Shown here in pieces: positions 24,953-34,174 of a DNA stretch of 64,000 bases. A program made the position numbers and the translations under genes. Location: assembly GCA_024449915.1 (NCBI GenBank), contig JAMZAV010000070.1:580001-644000 (forward strand). Reading direction: 5' to 3'. Each line of letters opens with the position of its first letter. The stretch's first letter is position 1. Origin of the DNA: Sweltsa coloradensis (lineage: Eukaryota; Arthropoda; Insecta; Plecoptera; Chloroperlidae). The notes under the pieces are model-generated. The model searched no databases. It had not been told where the DNA came from and saw only the letters and a list, made by a program, of their open reading frames with translations.

Positions 24953-25080
24953 ACTATAAACAGGCGCACAGTTGTGACAATACAAGGCCTCGGCATTCTA
25001 CTAACAGTTTAGTGCGCCACTGTACTTGGGTTTTAATATTACTCTTTCTATGCGAAACATGATCGAATACTAACTCGTTA
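24953..25080 (+). repeat. 128-bp direct repeat, right copy
   Basis: Second copy of the sequence at 24113-24240. Confidence 0.85.
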
Positions 25081-25136
25081 TTATTTAGTAATCGTCATCG
25101 AAAAAATGCTAATTTGAAATTTTCGAGTTGGTTTTT

Positions 25137-25166
25137 GTTTGTTTGTTTGTTTGTTTGTTTGTTTTT
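25137..25166. repeat. (GTTT)n microsatellite
   Basis: About seven uninterrupted GTTT units. Confidence 0.9.
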
Positions 25167-26129
25167 AGTTCACACTTTATATAAAATTGTCTAATTTGAA
25201 GGATGTTAATTAAATTAATAAAAACATATACCTACTTAAAATAATATATAAACAAAATGTATTTTCTCAAGACCTCTTTTTTTAGTTAATTTTTTACGGA
25301 CCTGATTTCTAAATGGTAATATTTACATTAACGTAATAAATACGTCATTGTTTAGGCTTTCGGGGCCCAAAATAAATTTGTATTTTGAATAAAGAATCGG
25401 CGCGATAACATGTCCGATCAAACAATAAAAAAAGAGTAAAATAAGTTGTTTATTTTATCGTTGATAACGATAGCGTGGAATAGCAATGGTTTAAGGTAAA
25501 TTAGGAGATTACAAAGTATCACAATGTTGTGCTGTTGTATTGCACTTTCTTATAATTTTTGTAATTCTGATGATAATTGTGGTACTTATACTTCAAAGAA
25601 CTCATTTGGCAATACATCACATTGTAAACCTGAAGAATACCAACAACGACAGGCATAACGGTGTCCTGTAATACACTAGTTTACAACTTCAAACAGATTG
25701 TTTTACGTTTTGGTGGAGGTGCCGGGTCTAGGAATAAACTTCATGTTTACGTATAATATTTAATTAGTTCTAAAAAATCAGTTTGTATGCATTGCTTCGT
25801 TTTACTAAGGCTAAATTTCATCAATTCAGTCAATTCAATTCAAACTGCGTTTTATTTCTTTAGCAACAATAATACATGATTGTATGCTTACTTTTATACT
25901 TGACATTGCCATACAAGTCTTGAAATACGCTTGGTAGTAAATTTCTGAAACAATTAAATAGTAATACAATTTCTTTAATAAATAAACGTCAAAATGTAAC
26001 GTAAGCTTAGGTGATTATTACAATAATCAAAAATTGCAGTATTGATACATTGTTGTAATATTACTATTTCAAATAGTTCATTGTTGTGTGCATCTATGTA
26101 AATATATTTATTTAGTTGTCCTCCTTATT
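25167..26129. other. No gene; one copy of the CACC motif
   Basis: AT-rich. TTTTGGTGGAGGTGCCGGGT lies at 25708-25727 (minus-orientation copy of the dispersed motif). Nothing else is recognised. Confidence 0.45.
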
Positions 26130-26190
26130 AAATCAGTTTTTAAACTGAATAGGTTAGACGTTAAATAAATAAATAAATAAATAAATAAAG
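26130..26190 (-). repeat. Element tail with (AAAT)n
   Basis: AAATCAGTTTTTAAACTGAA, then TAGGTTAGACGTTAAATAAA with six AAAT units. The reverse reads TTTATTTAACGTCTAACC, the same tail as in the 273-bp repeat. Confidence 0.6.
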
Positions 26191-26559
26191 TGGTTGCCTT
26201 CACTACATAGCTTTGTTTCTACAACTAAGGTGATAACATTATTAAACTATATTAGTGGTAGACATTAACATCGTAATCGCTACAGATAAAGAAAGTCGTT
26301 AATTCTACACTAGCCCAAACTGGAGCTTCCAATCTCGACACTTAAACAGGCCTACAGTATTATTATCCTCCAGTTTCGCGTGATGACAAACACATAAATA
26401 CAGTTATCTCACGTTGCTGTTGCCTAGCCACGCGAGCTCACGTATCACTGTCGGGGAGATAATTCTGCTCACACACTCGAATCAATATGCGCCCAGTTAT
26501 CTCTGAGGCGTTCAACGAAACATTCTTCCACCCCATTCACTGCACGACGTAGTGTGGAC
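26191..26559. other. No recognisable feature
   Basis: No supported gene or repeat. Confidence 0.4.
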
Positions 26560-26880
26560 TTGTTAGACGAGGGAGCGAAGCGAATAAGTCTTACAAGTCA
26601 AGTCAAACGACACAAGATCTGTTTTTGTGAGTGAGTGTGTGTGTGAATGTGTGATTGTGTGGGTGAGTGAGTGAGTGAGTGAGTGAGTGAGTGAGTGAGT
26701 GAGTGAGTGAGTGAGTGAGTGAGTGAGTGAGTGAGTGAGTGAGTGAGTGAGTGAGTGAGTGGTAGAGTGAGTGAGATGAGTGAGTGAGTGAGTGAGTTAT
26801 TTCGCGCCAGAACGGCCAAACGGCTGAACAGATTGAGCTGAAATTTTAAATAGACATCCGGTACAAGTTTTTAGGGTACA
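26560..26880 (+). repeat. Family C repeat expanded by a (GAGT)n microsatellite
   Basis: TTAGACGAGGGAGCGAAGCG starts the element. A GTGT stretch passes into about 25 nearly perfect GAGT units (26663-26760) and a further short run to 26798. The family block follows, AACGGCTGAACAGATTGAGC and ACATCCGGTACAAG. The 73-codon THSL-repeat frame on the minus strand comes from the microsatellite. Confidence 0.8.
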
Positions 26881-27184
26881 GTTAACATTTTGAGCAAACC
26901 CCGCTACGTTTCAAAAAATAATAAATTGAAAATACGCCGAGAATGTCAGATTAAATTTAACGACGTTTTTATTTGTGAACAAATAATTTTTATCAAACCA
27001 TGTTTGCATGCAGTGACCAGGGTGTATCAAATGTTGCAAGCTCAAGGTTACCAAAGATTCCGCTCTGAGATTGAGTAAACCTTGCAATCATTACTCGTAG
27101 TTCGTACTGGCTATGCTGTCCATAGTATTTTATAAATTTCAAAATATGTTCTGTAATATTTTCTAGAAATAACAAAATAATCCA
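26881..27184. other. No supported gene
   Basis: Two overlapping frames of about 60 codons on opposite strands; neither is recognised. Confidence 0.35.
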
Positions 27185-27264
27185 GAAATAAAATCCCTAT
27201 CCCAACCGTGGTTTGAACCCGGGTCTCAAACATCCCGGGTGCAACGGCTGTCTGCCAACTAGAC
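27185..27264 (-). mobile_element. tRNA-like sequence, probable SINE head
   Basis: On the minus strand TCTAGTTGGCAGACAGC (box A-like) precedes GACCCGGGTTCAAACC (T-stem and box B). It directly abuts the family B MITE that follows. Confidence 0.5.
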
Positions 27265-27480
27265 TAGGGAAAACGCCAAAGTCGTTGTTAGACGTGTTGA
27301 GTACCCGAAAACACTTGCATTTAAATTGACATATAGGGTTTTTGGGTTTAGTTGGTATAAGTGCGCGTCAACTTTAAGGCCATGACGAGTTATCCTAGCC
27401 TATGATAGCCTAGGGAGGAAAGAACCATGCTGGATACAGCCTTATGTATTGGGGGAGGAAGTGGAATGTTTGCTCCGATG
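27265..27480. mobile_element. MITE family B, copy 3 (one end lost)
   Basis: The left end is clear: TAGGGAAAACGCCAAAGTCG then GTGTTGAGTACCCG. The interior contains TGCGCGTCAACTTTAAGGCC and CCTAGCCTATGATAGCCTAG, which match the interior of copy 4 in the opposite direction. I cannot find the right inverted repeat; it fades near GGAATGTTTGCTCC. Confidence 0.7.
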
Positions 27481-27589
27481 TAAGTTCGGAGAGTAGCTGT
27501 CTACGAGATTGTAATTATTAGTTTACTTCATTTTCATACACACAAACAATAACAGTCAACAATGTGCTCTTATTTCAAAAGAAACTTTA

Positions 27590-27935
27590 GTGGAACAGGT
27601 AAATGATATTTAACAAAATTAGTTTTTATTATGTTGCAATATTTCGAAAAGTTTCACTTTTCTTCGACAGGCAGATATTATTTACAAAAATACAAACATC
27701 TGAGAAAACAACAACTTTCAGCTATGTGGATGTTTTGCATTTTTGTATAATGACAGCCTGTAGAAGAAAAGTTAAACTTTTCGAAATATTGCTACATAAT
27801 GAAAACTTATTTTCCCACTTAAGAACAGTGTAAAGTTCAATTAATTGTTAAATAAGTTATTATAAATTGAAACTTGTAGAACAGGTAAATTGATTGTTAA
27901 ATTGAAATTATTTGAACATACACTGTTCTTAAAAT
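27590..27935. repeat. Nested imperfect palindromes
   Basis: GCAATATTTCGAAAAGTTTC at 27635 is mirrored by GAAACTTTTCGAAATATTGC-like sequence at 27771-27793. With extensions, arms of about 90 bp lie at 27612-27700 and 27729-27820. A second pair, TTAAGAACAGTGTAAAG (27820) and CATACACTGTTCTTAA (27918), encloses the next 110 bp. GAACAGGTAAAT recurs at 27594 and 27890. Probably two related inverted-repeat elements side by side. Confidence 0.75.
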
Positions 27936-28149
27936 AAATGTTTAATTTGAAAATATTTCAACACTAGTCGAGTGTCTTTCTCAAATTGATAAGTGTTGGG
28001 TGCAAAAAAGTGTTGGAAACATTAAATATTTAACATAAATATGCAAAACTTTGCTTGTTTTCGTCAATTACTACAATTAACTTACAAATTAAGCAAAGAA
28101 GTGAGTGAGGCCTATAGTTGCTTGGCATTACAGGATTGTAATGGTGGGG
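27936..28149. other. Spacer
   Basis: AT-rich, nothing recognised. Confidence 0.3.
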
Positions 28150-28960
28150 AAGGTTATGTAGCTCAGTTACTTGGTCTACAAGGATTCGAACCCAGGGCCC
28201 CATGCAGGCAAAGAAGCCTAATGTAACTAAATCGCTTGGACTTCAAGAATTCGAACCCACGTCCCCATGCAGGCAAAGAAGCCTAATGTAGCTAGCTCAG
28301 TTGCTTGGTCATCAAGGATTCGAACCCAGGGCCCCATGCCCGCAAAGTAGCAATAGTCTAGAAACGTTGCTGGTATTCGAACCCAGTGTGTGGTGCTGGC
28401 AATGATCGGGGGTTCAGATGCTGAGCGTCCGCCCGGATGCCGGGGACCCGAGTTCGACTCGGAGTTTGTAAAGCTAGGAAAAGTTGTTGGTTTTAGGTCG
28501 TATTGTGATGAGGTAGAACTAGCCTTTAAATTTTTTATTGTTGCCTAACTAGGCGTAATACTCTTCAACCATGTACGCTAACGAGGGTATCGGGATGTCC
28601 ATTACACTGGTCGACCTTGCAGGAGCTCGAACCCACGGGCACATAGTGACAAACTAGTAATAATCTAGCAGAGTTGCTAGACGTACCAAGGTTCAAACCC
28701 TTGGTATGATACTTGCAAGGTAGCTTTTATCTAAGCCTTTCAAGATTCGAACCCAAGGCACGCCTGAACAGAAGTTATTAAAATAAACACATGCTGTATT
28801 GCGTCTGAAATCATGATTAGTTTCCTGCCTGAACTGATATCGAACCAGAGACCTTCTGCATTGCAAGCAGAGATAAACTTGCTTGATCAACAAATCAAAT
28901 CAAATCAAATCATGTAACAGCAGTTTCTGGACCTACATCAGTTCGAACCCTACTACTAGA
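28150..28960. repeat. Cluster of degenerate tRNA-like (box B) units
   Basis: TTCGAACCC or close variants occur at about 28182, 28247, 28316, 28373, 28623, 28689, 28743, 28835 and 28940, nine in under 800 bp. The first three lie in obvious ~65-bp tandem units that share GCCCCATGCAGGCAAAGAAG and CTAATGTAGCTAGCTCAGTT-type text. A sense-oriented tRNA-like sequence with CCGAGTTCGACTCGG lies at about 28410-28470. None has a full cloverleaf. Confidence 0.7.
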
Positions 28961-29247
28961 CATAACAATATAACACATTTTCAGATGATGAGGAATATAA
29001 TATTTAAACCTATGGAATTTCATTTCTAATTATTTAACAATATTTTGAAGTAGCTCCAAGTTCTTCTTCTGGTTCAGTGGCTATATATTTCAAACTATTT
29101 GAAGGTTGCCGTGAACGAAAAAAAGAAGTTGAAATTGCATCATAAAAGTGTAAATATTATATTCACTGTATCTATTTCCAGATCATTTGAGAAATAATTT
29201 AGAATAACACATAACAATTTATCGGATAACAATCAAATAATTTTAAA
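28961..29247. other. Region downstream of the protamine-like gene
   Basis: AT-rich, nothing recognised apart from the candidate poly(A) signal at its edge. Confidence 0.4.
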
Positions 29248-29253
29248 TTTATT
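29248..29253 (-). promoter_or_regulatory. Candidate polyadenylation signal AATAAA of the protamine-like gene
   Basis: On the minus strand AATAAA lies about 190 nt past the stop codon (29445-29447), which would give a conventional short 3' UTR. It is the first canonical hexamer I find on that strand after the stop. Being in AT-rich DNA, it could be chance. Confidence 0.45.
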
Positions 29254-29356
29254 TGTGAATTTATATCGGCCGTTTACAACAATGTATATTCGGGCTAAAT
29301 TACGCAAGACAATGTTTACGATTTAAAATTTGTGTGGATTAAATGAGCAATTTGTA

Positions 29357-29372
29357 TTGTCGCTTACGACAA
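29357..29372 (-). other. Perfect 6-bp stem, 4-nt loop hairpin in the 3' UTR
   Basis: TTGTCG-TAAG-CGACAA on the minus strand lies about 73 nt after the stop codon. The geometry (6-bp stem, tetraloop) equals that of replication-dependent histone mRNA stem-loops, but the sequence does not match the GGCTCTTTTCAGAGCC consensus. It may be a coincidence. Confidence 0.35.
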
Positions 29373-29444
29373 AAGTCATTAATAAAGTTTCAATGTTAGC
29401 TTGTCGGTCGCTCGACTCTTGCGCGCACCCTTGTCGCCGGTGGC

Positions 29445-29930
29445 TCAGCGGCGCTTGTTCGTCTTCTTCACCTGGTAGTCCCGACGTCGCGGCGCAGCAC
29501 GGTCGGTGGGAGGTGTGCAGAGGACGCCAGTCTCCGCCTTGGGCAGACGTCGCCTTGGGTTGGCGGCAGGCTGACGCCGCTTGACGGGACTATGCTTGCG
29601 CTGCGTCTTGCGCCTGCGACCCTTGGACTTCGAGCCACGACCACGGTGCGGCCTGTCTTCCTCCTCCTCCATCGAGGGACCCCGGCGACGACCGCCGGAA
29701 CGGCGGCGGCGACGGACGAGGCAAGATCGGCGACGTTTGCGATGAGATCGGCGGCGACGGACGGATCGGCGACGTTTGTGATGAGATCGGCGGCGACGGA
29801 CGGATCGGCGACGTTTGCGATGAGATCGGCGGCGGCGGCGGCGTCCGCATGCGTCCACCGCTTCGCCGATGCCTTTGGGTTTGATTTTGTCCTCTAGTTT
29901 GAGTTTTCGCAACAGGGTTTTGTCGCAAAT
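29445..29930 (-). CDS. Protamine-like protein, exon 2: arginine-rich tail with 13-residue repeats
   Basis: This exon encodes residues 73-233. The acceptor is a pyrimidine-containing tract ending TTCACAG|ATT, in phase 0, matching the exon 1 donor 3,194 bp upstream on the gene strand. The exon opens with ICDKTLLRKLKLEDKIKPKG, which may complete the winged helix. Residues about 101-150 are nearly all Arg, Ser, His and Lys, and hold three copies of RRRRSHRKRRRSV (middle copy SHHK). After a short acidic cluster EEEED (160-164) the tail stays basic, with an SPVK motif at 186-189 of the kind phosphorylated or DNA-contacting in H1 and protamine-like proteins. I count 52 Arg in 161 residues. Established: molluscan and tunicate sperm carry H1-derived protamine-like proteins of this build. 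Inferred: this is one, acting in sperm chromatin packing. Alternatives are a tissue-specific H1 variant or an RS-like nuclear protein, both less likely given the exon 1 domain. Confidence 0.8.
   Translation of the reverse strand: MCDKTLLRKLKLEDKIKPKGIGEAVDACGRRRRRRSHRKRRRSVRRRRSHHKRRRSVRRRRSHRKRRRSCLVRRRRRSGGRRRGPSMEEEEDRPHRGRGSKSKGRRRKTQRKHSPVKRRQPAANPRRRLPKAETGVLCTPPTDRAAPRRRDYQVKKTNKRR
29725..29841 (-). repeat. 39-bp tandem repeat inside the coding exon, three copies
   Basis: Three head-to-tail 39-bp units at 29725-29763, 29764-29802 and 29803-29841 each encode one 13-residue Arg/Ser/His block. The unit length is a multiple of three, so the copy number can change without frameshift. The third unit drifts into a run of CGG codon complements (poly-Arg). 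Units one and three differ from unit two by a C/T in the His/Arg codon. Confidence 0.9.
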
Positions 29931-32900
29931 CTGTGAACAATTGAATAACAGAAGTCTTAGACAATGACCAAAGCTGCCATGCACAATCAACCACAAGCCA
30001 CACGAACGGTTGAACCCGCCCTCTTAGATCAGCTATCCCACCTGCAATGACCAAGGTTTTTTGTTTATTTGGATTAAGGACGCATCAACCGTTAGGTCAT
30101 AATGCACCACTCTAACCTAGAAAGGGGGGGGATGGGCCCATGCTGGTCAGAACCAGCCACGGGTAAGGGGAGGAAAGAGGGTTCTCACGTCGCGGTCGTC
30201 ATTGTCTTCGTCATCGTTCGTGGTGTCATTGTCGTCATCGTCGTCGAGGGTTCGTCAAGGGAAGGGGACAAGGTCTCGGACGACGATTGCCAGAGCTCGC
30301 CTCTATTTTCGGGGAGTAAAAGACTACCCTTCATACTAGCTTATGTTCGCGAGGTGGACTTTTTCTCTTGAATCGCCTTTTACGATTAGCAGAGCCATGC
30401 TCTGGGCCAATTCTACCCCGGACCCAGACGGGGAATGACCAAGATTTTTTGGTTTATTTGGATTAAGGACGCGTCAACCGTTAGGTCATAATGCACCACT
30501 CTAGCCTAAGGGGGTGGGGAGGAGGGGCCCATGCTGGTCAGAACCAGCCACGGGTAAGAAGAGGAAGGGGGGTTTCTCACTCGCGGTCGTCATCCTCTTT
30601 GTCATCGTTCGTTGTGTCATTGTCATCGTCGCCGAGGGGTCGTCAAGGGAAGGGGACAAGATCCACGACGACGATTGCCAGAGCTCGCCTCTAGTTTCGG
30701 GGAGTAAGATACTCCGCTCTTTCTAGCTGATGTTGGCGAGGTGGACTTTTTCTCTTGAATCGCCTTTTACGATCAGCAGAGCCATGCTCTGGGCCAATTC
30801 TACCCCGGGCCCAGACAGGGGGCGCTAGGATTGACAAACTTGATTCGAGTTTATTTGGTGAAGGGCGCGTCAACCGTTAGGTAATTATGCTCCACTTTAG
30901 CATCCTAGGGGAGGAGGTGCCCATGGTGGTCAGAACCTGCCACGGGTAGGGGAGGTTCTCACGTCACGGTCGTCATTGTCTTTGTTAATGTCATCGTTCG
31001 TTGTGTCAATTGTCATCGTCGTCGGAGACCCGACCGACGATTGCCAGAGCTTGCCTCTAGTTTCGGGGAGTAATATACTCCGCTCTTACTAGCTGATGTT
31101 TGCGAGGTGGACTTTTTCTCTTGAATCGCCTTTTACGATTAGCAGAGCCATGCTCTGGGCCAATCCTACCCCGGGCCCAGACGGGGGCTGGGGGGGAAGG
31201 GGAGAGGACCCCGACTACGGCTGCCAGAGCTAGCCTACAGTTTCGGGGAGTAAAATACGCTACCTACTAACTACAAGATATTTGATATTTATTAACTTTG
31301 CCTCTTTTCACGCCTTGTACGGTCGGCAGAGGAATACCCTGGGAGTTTATTAAAAGAGTGCGTCAACCGTTAGGTCATAAAGCGCCACTCTAGCCTAGGG
31401 AATATGGGGAGGAAAGGGAGGGCTCTTTCGTCGCGGTCGTCATCGCCTGTCGTCGTTCGTGGTGTAATTGTCGTCGTCGTCAATTTGGCTTTTTGGTTTA
31501 TTTAGATTAAGGAGGCGTCAACCGTTAGGTCATAATGCACCACTCTAGCCTAGGGAATTATGGGGAGGAGTGGCCCATGCTGGTCAAAACCAGCTACGGG
31601 TAAGGGGAGGAATGGGCGTTTCTCACGTCGCGGTCGTCATCGTCTTTGTCATCGTTCGTTGTGTCATTGTCATCGTCGTCAAGGGAAGGGGACGGGTTCT
31701 CAGACGACGAGTGCCAGAGCTCGCCTCTAGTTTCGGGGAGAAATATTCTCTTCTCTTACTAGCTGATGTTTGCGAGTTGGACTTTTTCTCTTGAATCGCC
31801 TTTTACGATTAGCAGAGACATGCTCTGGGCCAATTCTGCCCCGGACCCAGACGGGGGCGTCGTCGTCAAGGGAAGGTCGTCAAGGGAAGGGGGAAAGGTC
31901 CCCGACAACAGCTACTACCAGAGCTCGCCTCTACCTACGGGGAGTAATATACTCCTCTATGTACTAGCTGAAGTTCTCGAGATTGACTATCTCTTTCCTC
32001 GTCTTTTACGATTAGTAGAGTCCAAATTCCGTCCAGGCCCAGACCTAGTCAACTCTAGGCAATGGGGAGTATTACTCCCCGAAACTGGAGGCGAGCTCTG
32101 GTAATTGTCGTCGGGGCACCTCCCCCTTCCCTTGACAACCTCCCTGACGACGATGACAATGACACAACGAACGATGACATTGACGATGACGACCGCTACG
32201 TGAGATCCCCCTTTCCTCCCCCTACCGTGGCTGGTTCTGACCAGCATGGGCCCTTCCTCCCCATATCCCCTAGGCTAGAGTGGTGCATTATGACCTAACG
32301 GTTGACGCGTTCTGAATCCAAGTAAACAGAAAAACCAGCCACAGGTAGGGAGAAGTAACGGGGAGTTCTCATGTCACGGTTGTCGTTGTCGTTGCGGTCG
32401 TCTTTGTCAACATTCGAGTTGTCGTTGTCGTTATCATCGTCGTCGTCGTCGGAGAGGTCGTCAAGGGAAGGAGGGGGTGGGGGGTCCCCGACAACGATTG
32501 CCAGAGCGCTCCTCTAATTTCGGGGAATTATATAGGTAGGATACTCCTCTACACGGAAGGGGGGGGAGGGGGAGCAGAAAACCAGATGCATGCTGCAAAT
32601 ATGTTTTAGATTAGTTTAAATCCTATTTGCATGCAGGTGAGCGAATAACAGCGAATAGGTTGTAGAGCAATGAGGCTTCTCACGTCATCGTCTGTGGTGT
32701 CATTGACGTCGTCGTCCTGGAGGTCGTCGAGAGGAGGTGGGTGGTTCCCCGTTGACGAATGCCCGAGCTTGCCTCTAGTTTTGGAAAGTTAAATAGGCAT
32801 AGGCCTACACCCCTACTCACTAACTAATGTTTGTGAGATGGACTTTGTCTGTCTTCTCTCGATCAGCAAAGCCATGGTGGAAAAATTGCATTACCCAAGC

Positions 32901-33124
32901 TGAGAAGCGAGTAATTGAGATGGGTGGTGATTTATTAATGTAAACTATTGTTCTGAATATAAAAATAATTGGGCCTAATAATAATGGCAATACTGGTTAG
33001 GGCTAGGCTGAATCAAAGGTGTTCACTGGGCCTAATTCTACACGGGCCCATGCAGACGGGTAGGCCTACCCTGCTTCAAAAAACCAAGGCATCAAACTGT
33101 ACAAAATATTTCAATAAGACTCAC
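29931..33124 (-). other. Intron of the protamine-like gene
   Basis: The intron is bounded by GTGAGT at the 5' end (33119-33124) and CAG at the 3' end (29931-29933) on the minus strand. Almost all of it is made of a GC-rich dispersed repeat, described separately. It contains no extra ORF that resembles a protein. Exact splicing has not been tested by transcript data. Confidence 0.75.
30060..33075. repeat. Array of ~390-bp GC-rich, GTCGTC-rich repeats within the intron
   Basis: Each unit starts near GCGTCAACCGTTAGGTCATA, then has CATGCTGGTCAGAACCAGCC, a stretch rich in GTCGTC and GTCATCGTC, then TTTCGGGGAGTAA, and ends near CTGGGCCAATTCTACCCCGG. Clear direct copies start near 30076, 30465, 30860, 31352 (short) and 31507. 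A copy in the opposite orientation occupies about 32045-32330. Degraded pieces continue at 32340-32560, 32690-32890 and 32990-33070. The first two starts are about 390 bp apart. Degraded relatives lie outside the gene at 17459-17700 and 34175-34325, so the family is dispersed rather than private to this intron. Confidence 0.85.
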
Positions 33125-33340
33125 CAAATACCGTCCTTTGGAGCAACTCAAGATATGATTGTCAACCGCCTTGTCCAGGGCCTTGATAAGAGTCGTCTTC
33201 TGGACGCGACGTTTTGCTCCCTTCACGGGGAAGTCCTTGATAAAGTTCTCAATAGCCGCAGCAGAGCTGCCTTTTGCCTCCTTCATCTTGTGGATGGCGT
33301 CAATGACGCCGACGAAGACGCTCTTTCGAAGATCACTCAT
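33125..33340 (-). CDS. Protamine-like protein, exon 1: linker histone H1/H5 globular (winged-helix) domain
   Basis: This exon encodes residues 1-72 of a predicted 233-residue protein. The sequence resembles the linker-histone globular domain: helix 1 around residues 6-20 (SVFVGVIDAIHKMKE), the hallmark segment MKEAKGSSAAAI at 19-30 leading into helix 2, a basic stretch GAKRRVQK at 41-48, and helix 3 around 49-64 (TTLIKALDKAVDNHIL). In the H1/H5 family this fold binds DNA at the nucleosome dyad. The start codon at 33338-33340 has A at position -3, and no in-frame upstream alternative is needed. The exon ends at a strong splice donor, TTG|GTGAGT, in phase 0 directly after KGRYL. Read-through would add only ten residues before a stop. 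The canonical wing (GxGASGSFKL) is absent, so the domain is divergent. No convincing TATA box is visible upstream. Seen: domain similarity and donor. Inferred: sperm-specific role, from the exon 2 composition. Confidence 0.85.
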
Positions 33341-33620
33341 CTTGAAGGTTTAAGGTGATAAATATTCACTAAAATATTTGCTAAATGTGTAAAATTAAAA
33401 AAATTAAAATATTACAAAAATTTGGGCTTTCATAACGGCCGATATCAAAAGCTAAAGTGTCATTTTGACACCATTTGTTTATTTATCAATCATGTCGTAC
33501 AAAACGCCTGAGAAAGAGCGGACTGATTAGTAAACACTTTGATTGTTGTTTATGTAAACATGACCTTCAATTTAGAAAATTTGTGTTAGTTTAGGACGAG
33601 GATTTGAGCATTTCACCGCT
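33341..33620 (-). promoter_or_regulatory. Upstream region of the protamine-like gene
   Basis: This AT-rich stretch should hold the 5' UTR and promoter. I see no convincing TATA box at a suitable distance and no conserved H1 promoter box. A short inverted pair GTGTCA/TGACAC lies near 33459-33472. Confidence 0.3.
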
Positions 33621-34174
33621 AATAATGTATAATATTCGGCCAAATTTTAAACGAGAGTTGTCCAGTACAACGGCATGCAAATGGATCAATCAATTTTAAT
33701 TTTTTACTTAATGTTTTCATGTGAGAGGACAAATAGTTGGGACATTTAATCCAAAGCCACCATAGTTTGTGTATGTTGTATTCGTTTTTGTGTTCAAAGT
33801 TATGGTGCATCTAGAAATAAATTATGTAAAATTGATGGGGTAAAGCACACCAATACCGTAGTAAACACTTTCTTCCATATAAAATTCAAATTTATTTAAA
33901 TAAAATGTTTTAAATCTTAGAGAGTAGCACAATGGCTGGTGATATGTCACATACAACCACCAAACGGTATATCTCTAGAATGCGGTGCAAACAACACTTG
34001 AGAAATTTACCGCACAAATAATGCAACAAGTCCCCTATTTTGTATTGTATTGTTAATAACTTGGACATCGCGTCTGTTGTTATAAGTCTACCACTGTCTG
34101 GCTTGGGGTAGAACAAGCCACTGATAATAGAAAACAGGTGATCAGGTCATCAAGTCCTGCAAACTTTTTCGAGA
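33621..34174. other. No supported gene
   Basis: Short minus-strand frames at 33619-33810 and 33910-34116 are not recognised. Confidence 0.35.

Noticed and set aside
26598..26819. THSL-repeat ORF
   Set aside because: Translation of the (GAGT)n tract.
28182..28384. CRISPR-like array (regular ~65-bp units)
   Set aside because: Units are degenerate tRNA-like repeats with no constant repeat plus unique spacer pattern, in a eukaryotic setting.
29592..29897. 101-codon plus-strand ORF opposite the protamine-like exon
   Set aside because: Ala/Thr-rich complement of the arginine codons, with no independent support.
29590..30054. 154-codon minus-strand ORF with PPISSQTSPIRPS repeats
   Set aside because: It is the other frame of the 39-bp coding repeats of the protamine-like exon; GC-rich repeats keep all frames open.
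31570..32298. Several 65-112 codon ORFs in the intron
   Set aside because: They are translations of the GTCGTC-rich repeat, present in parallel in several units and both strands.
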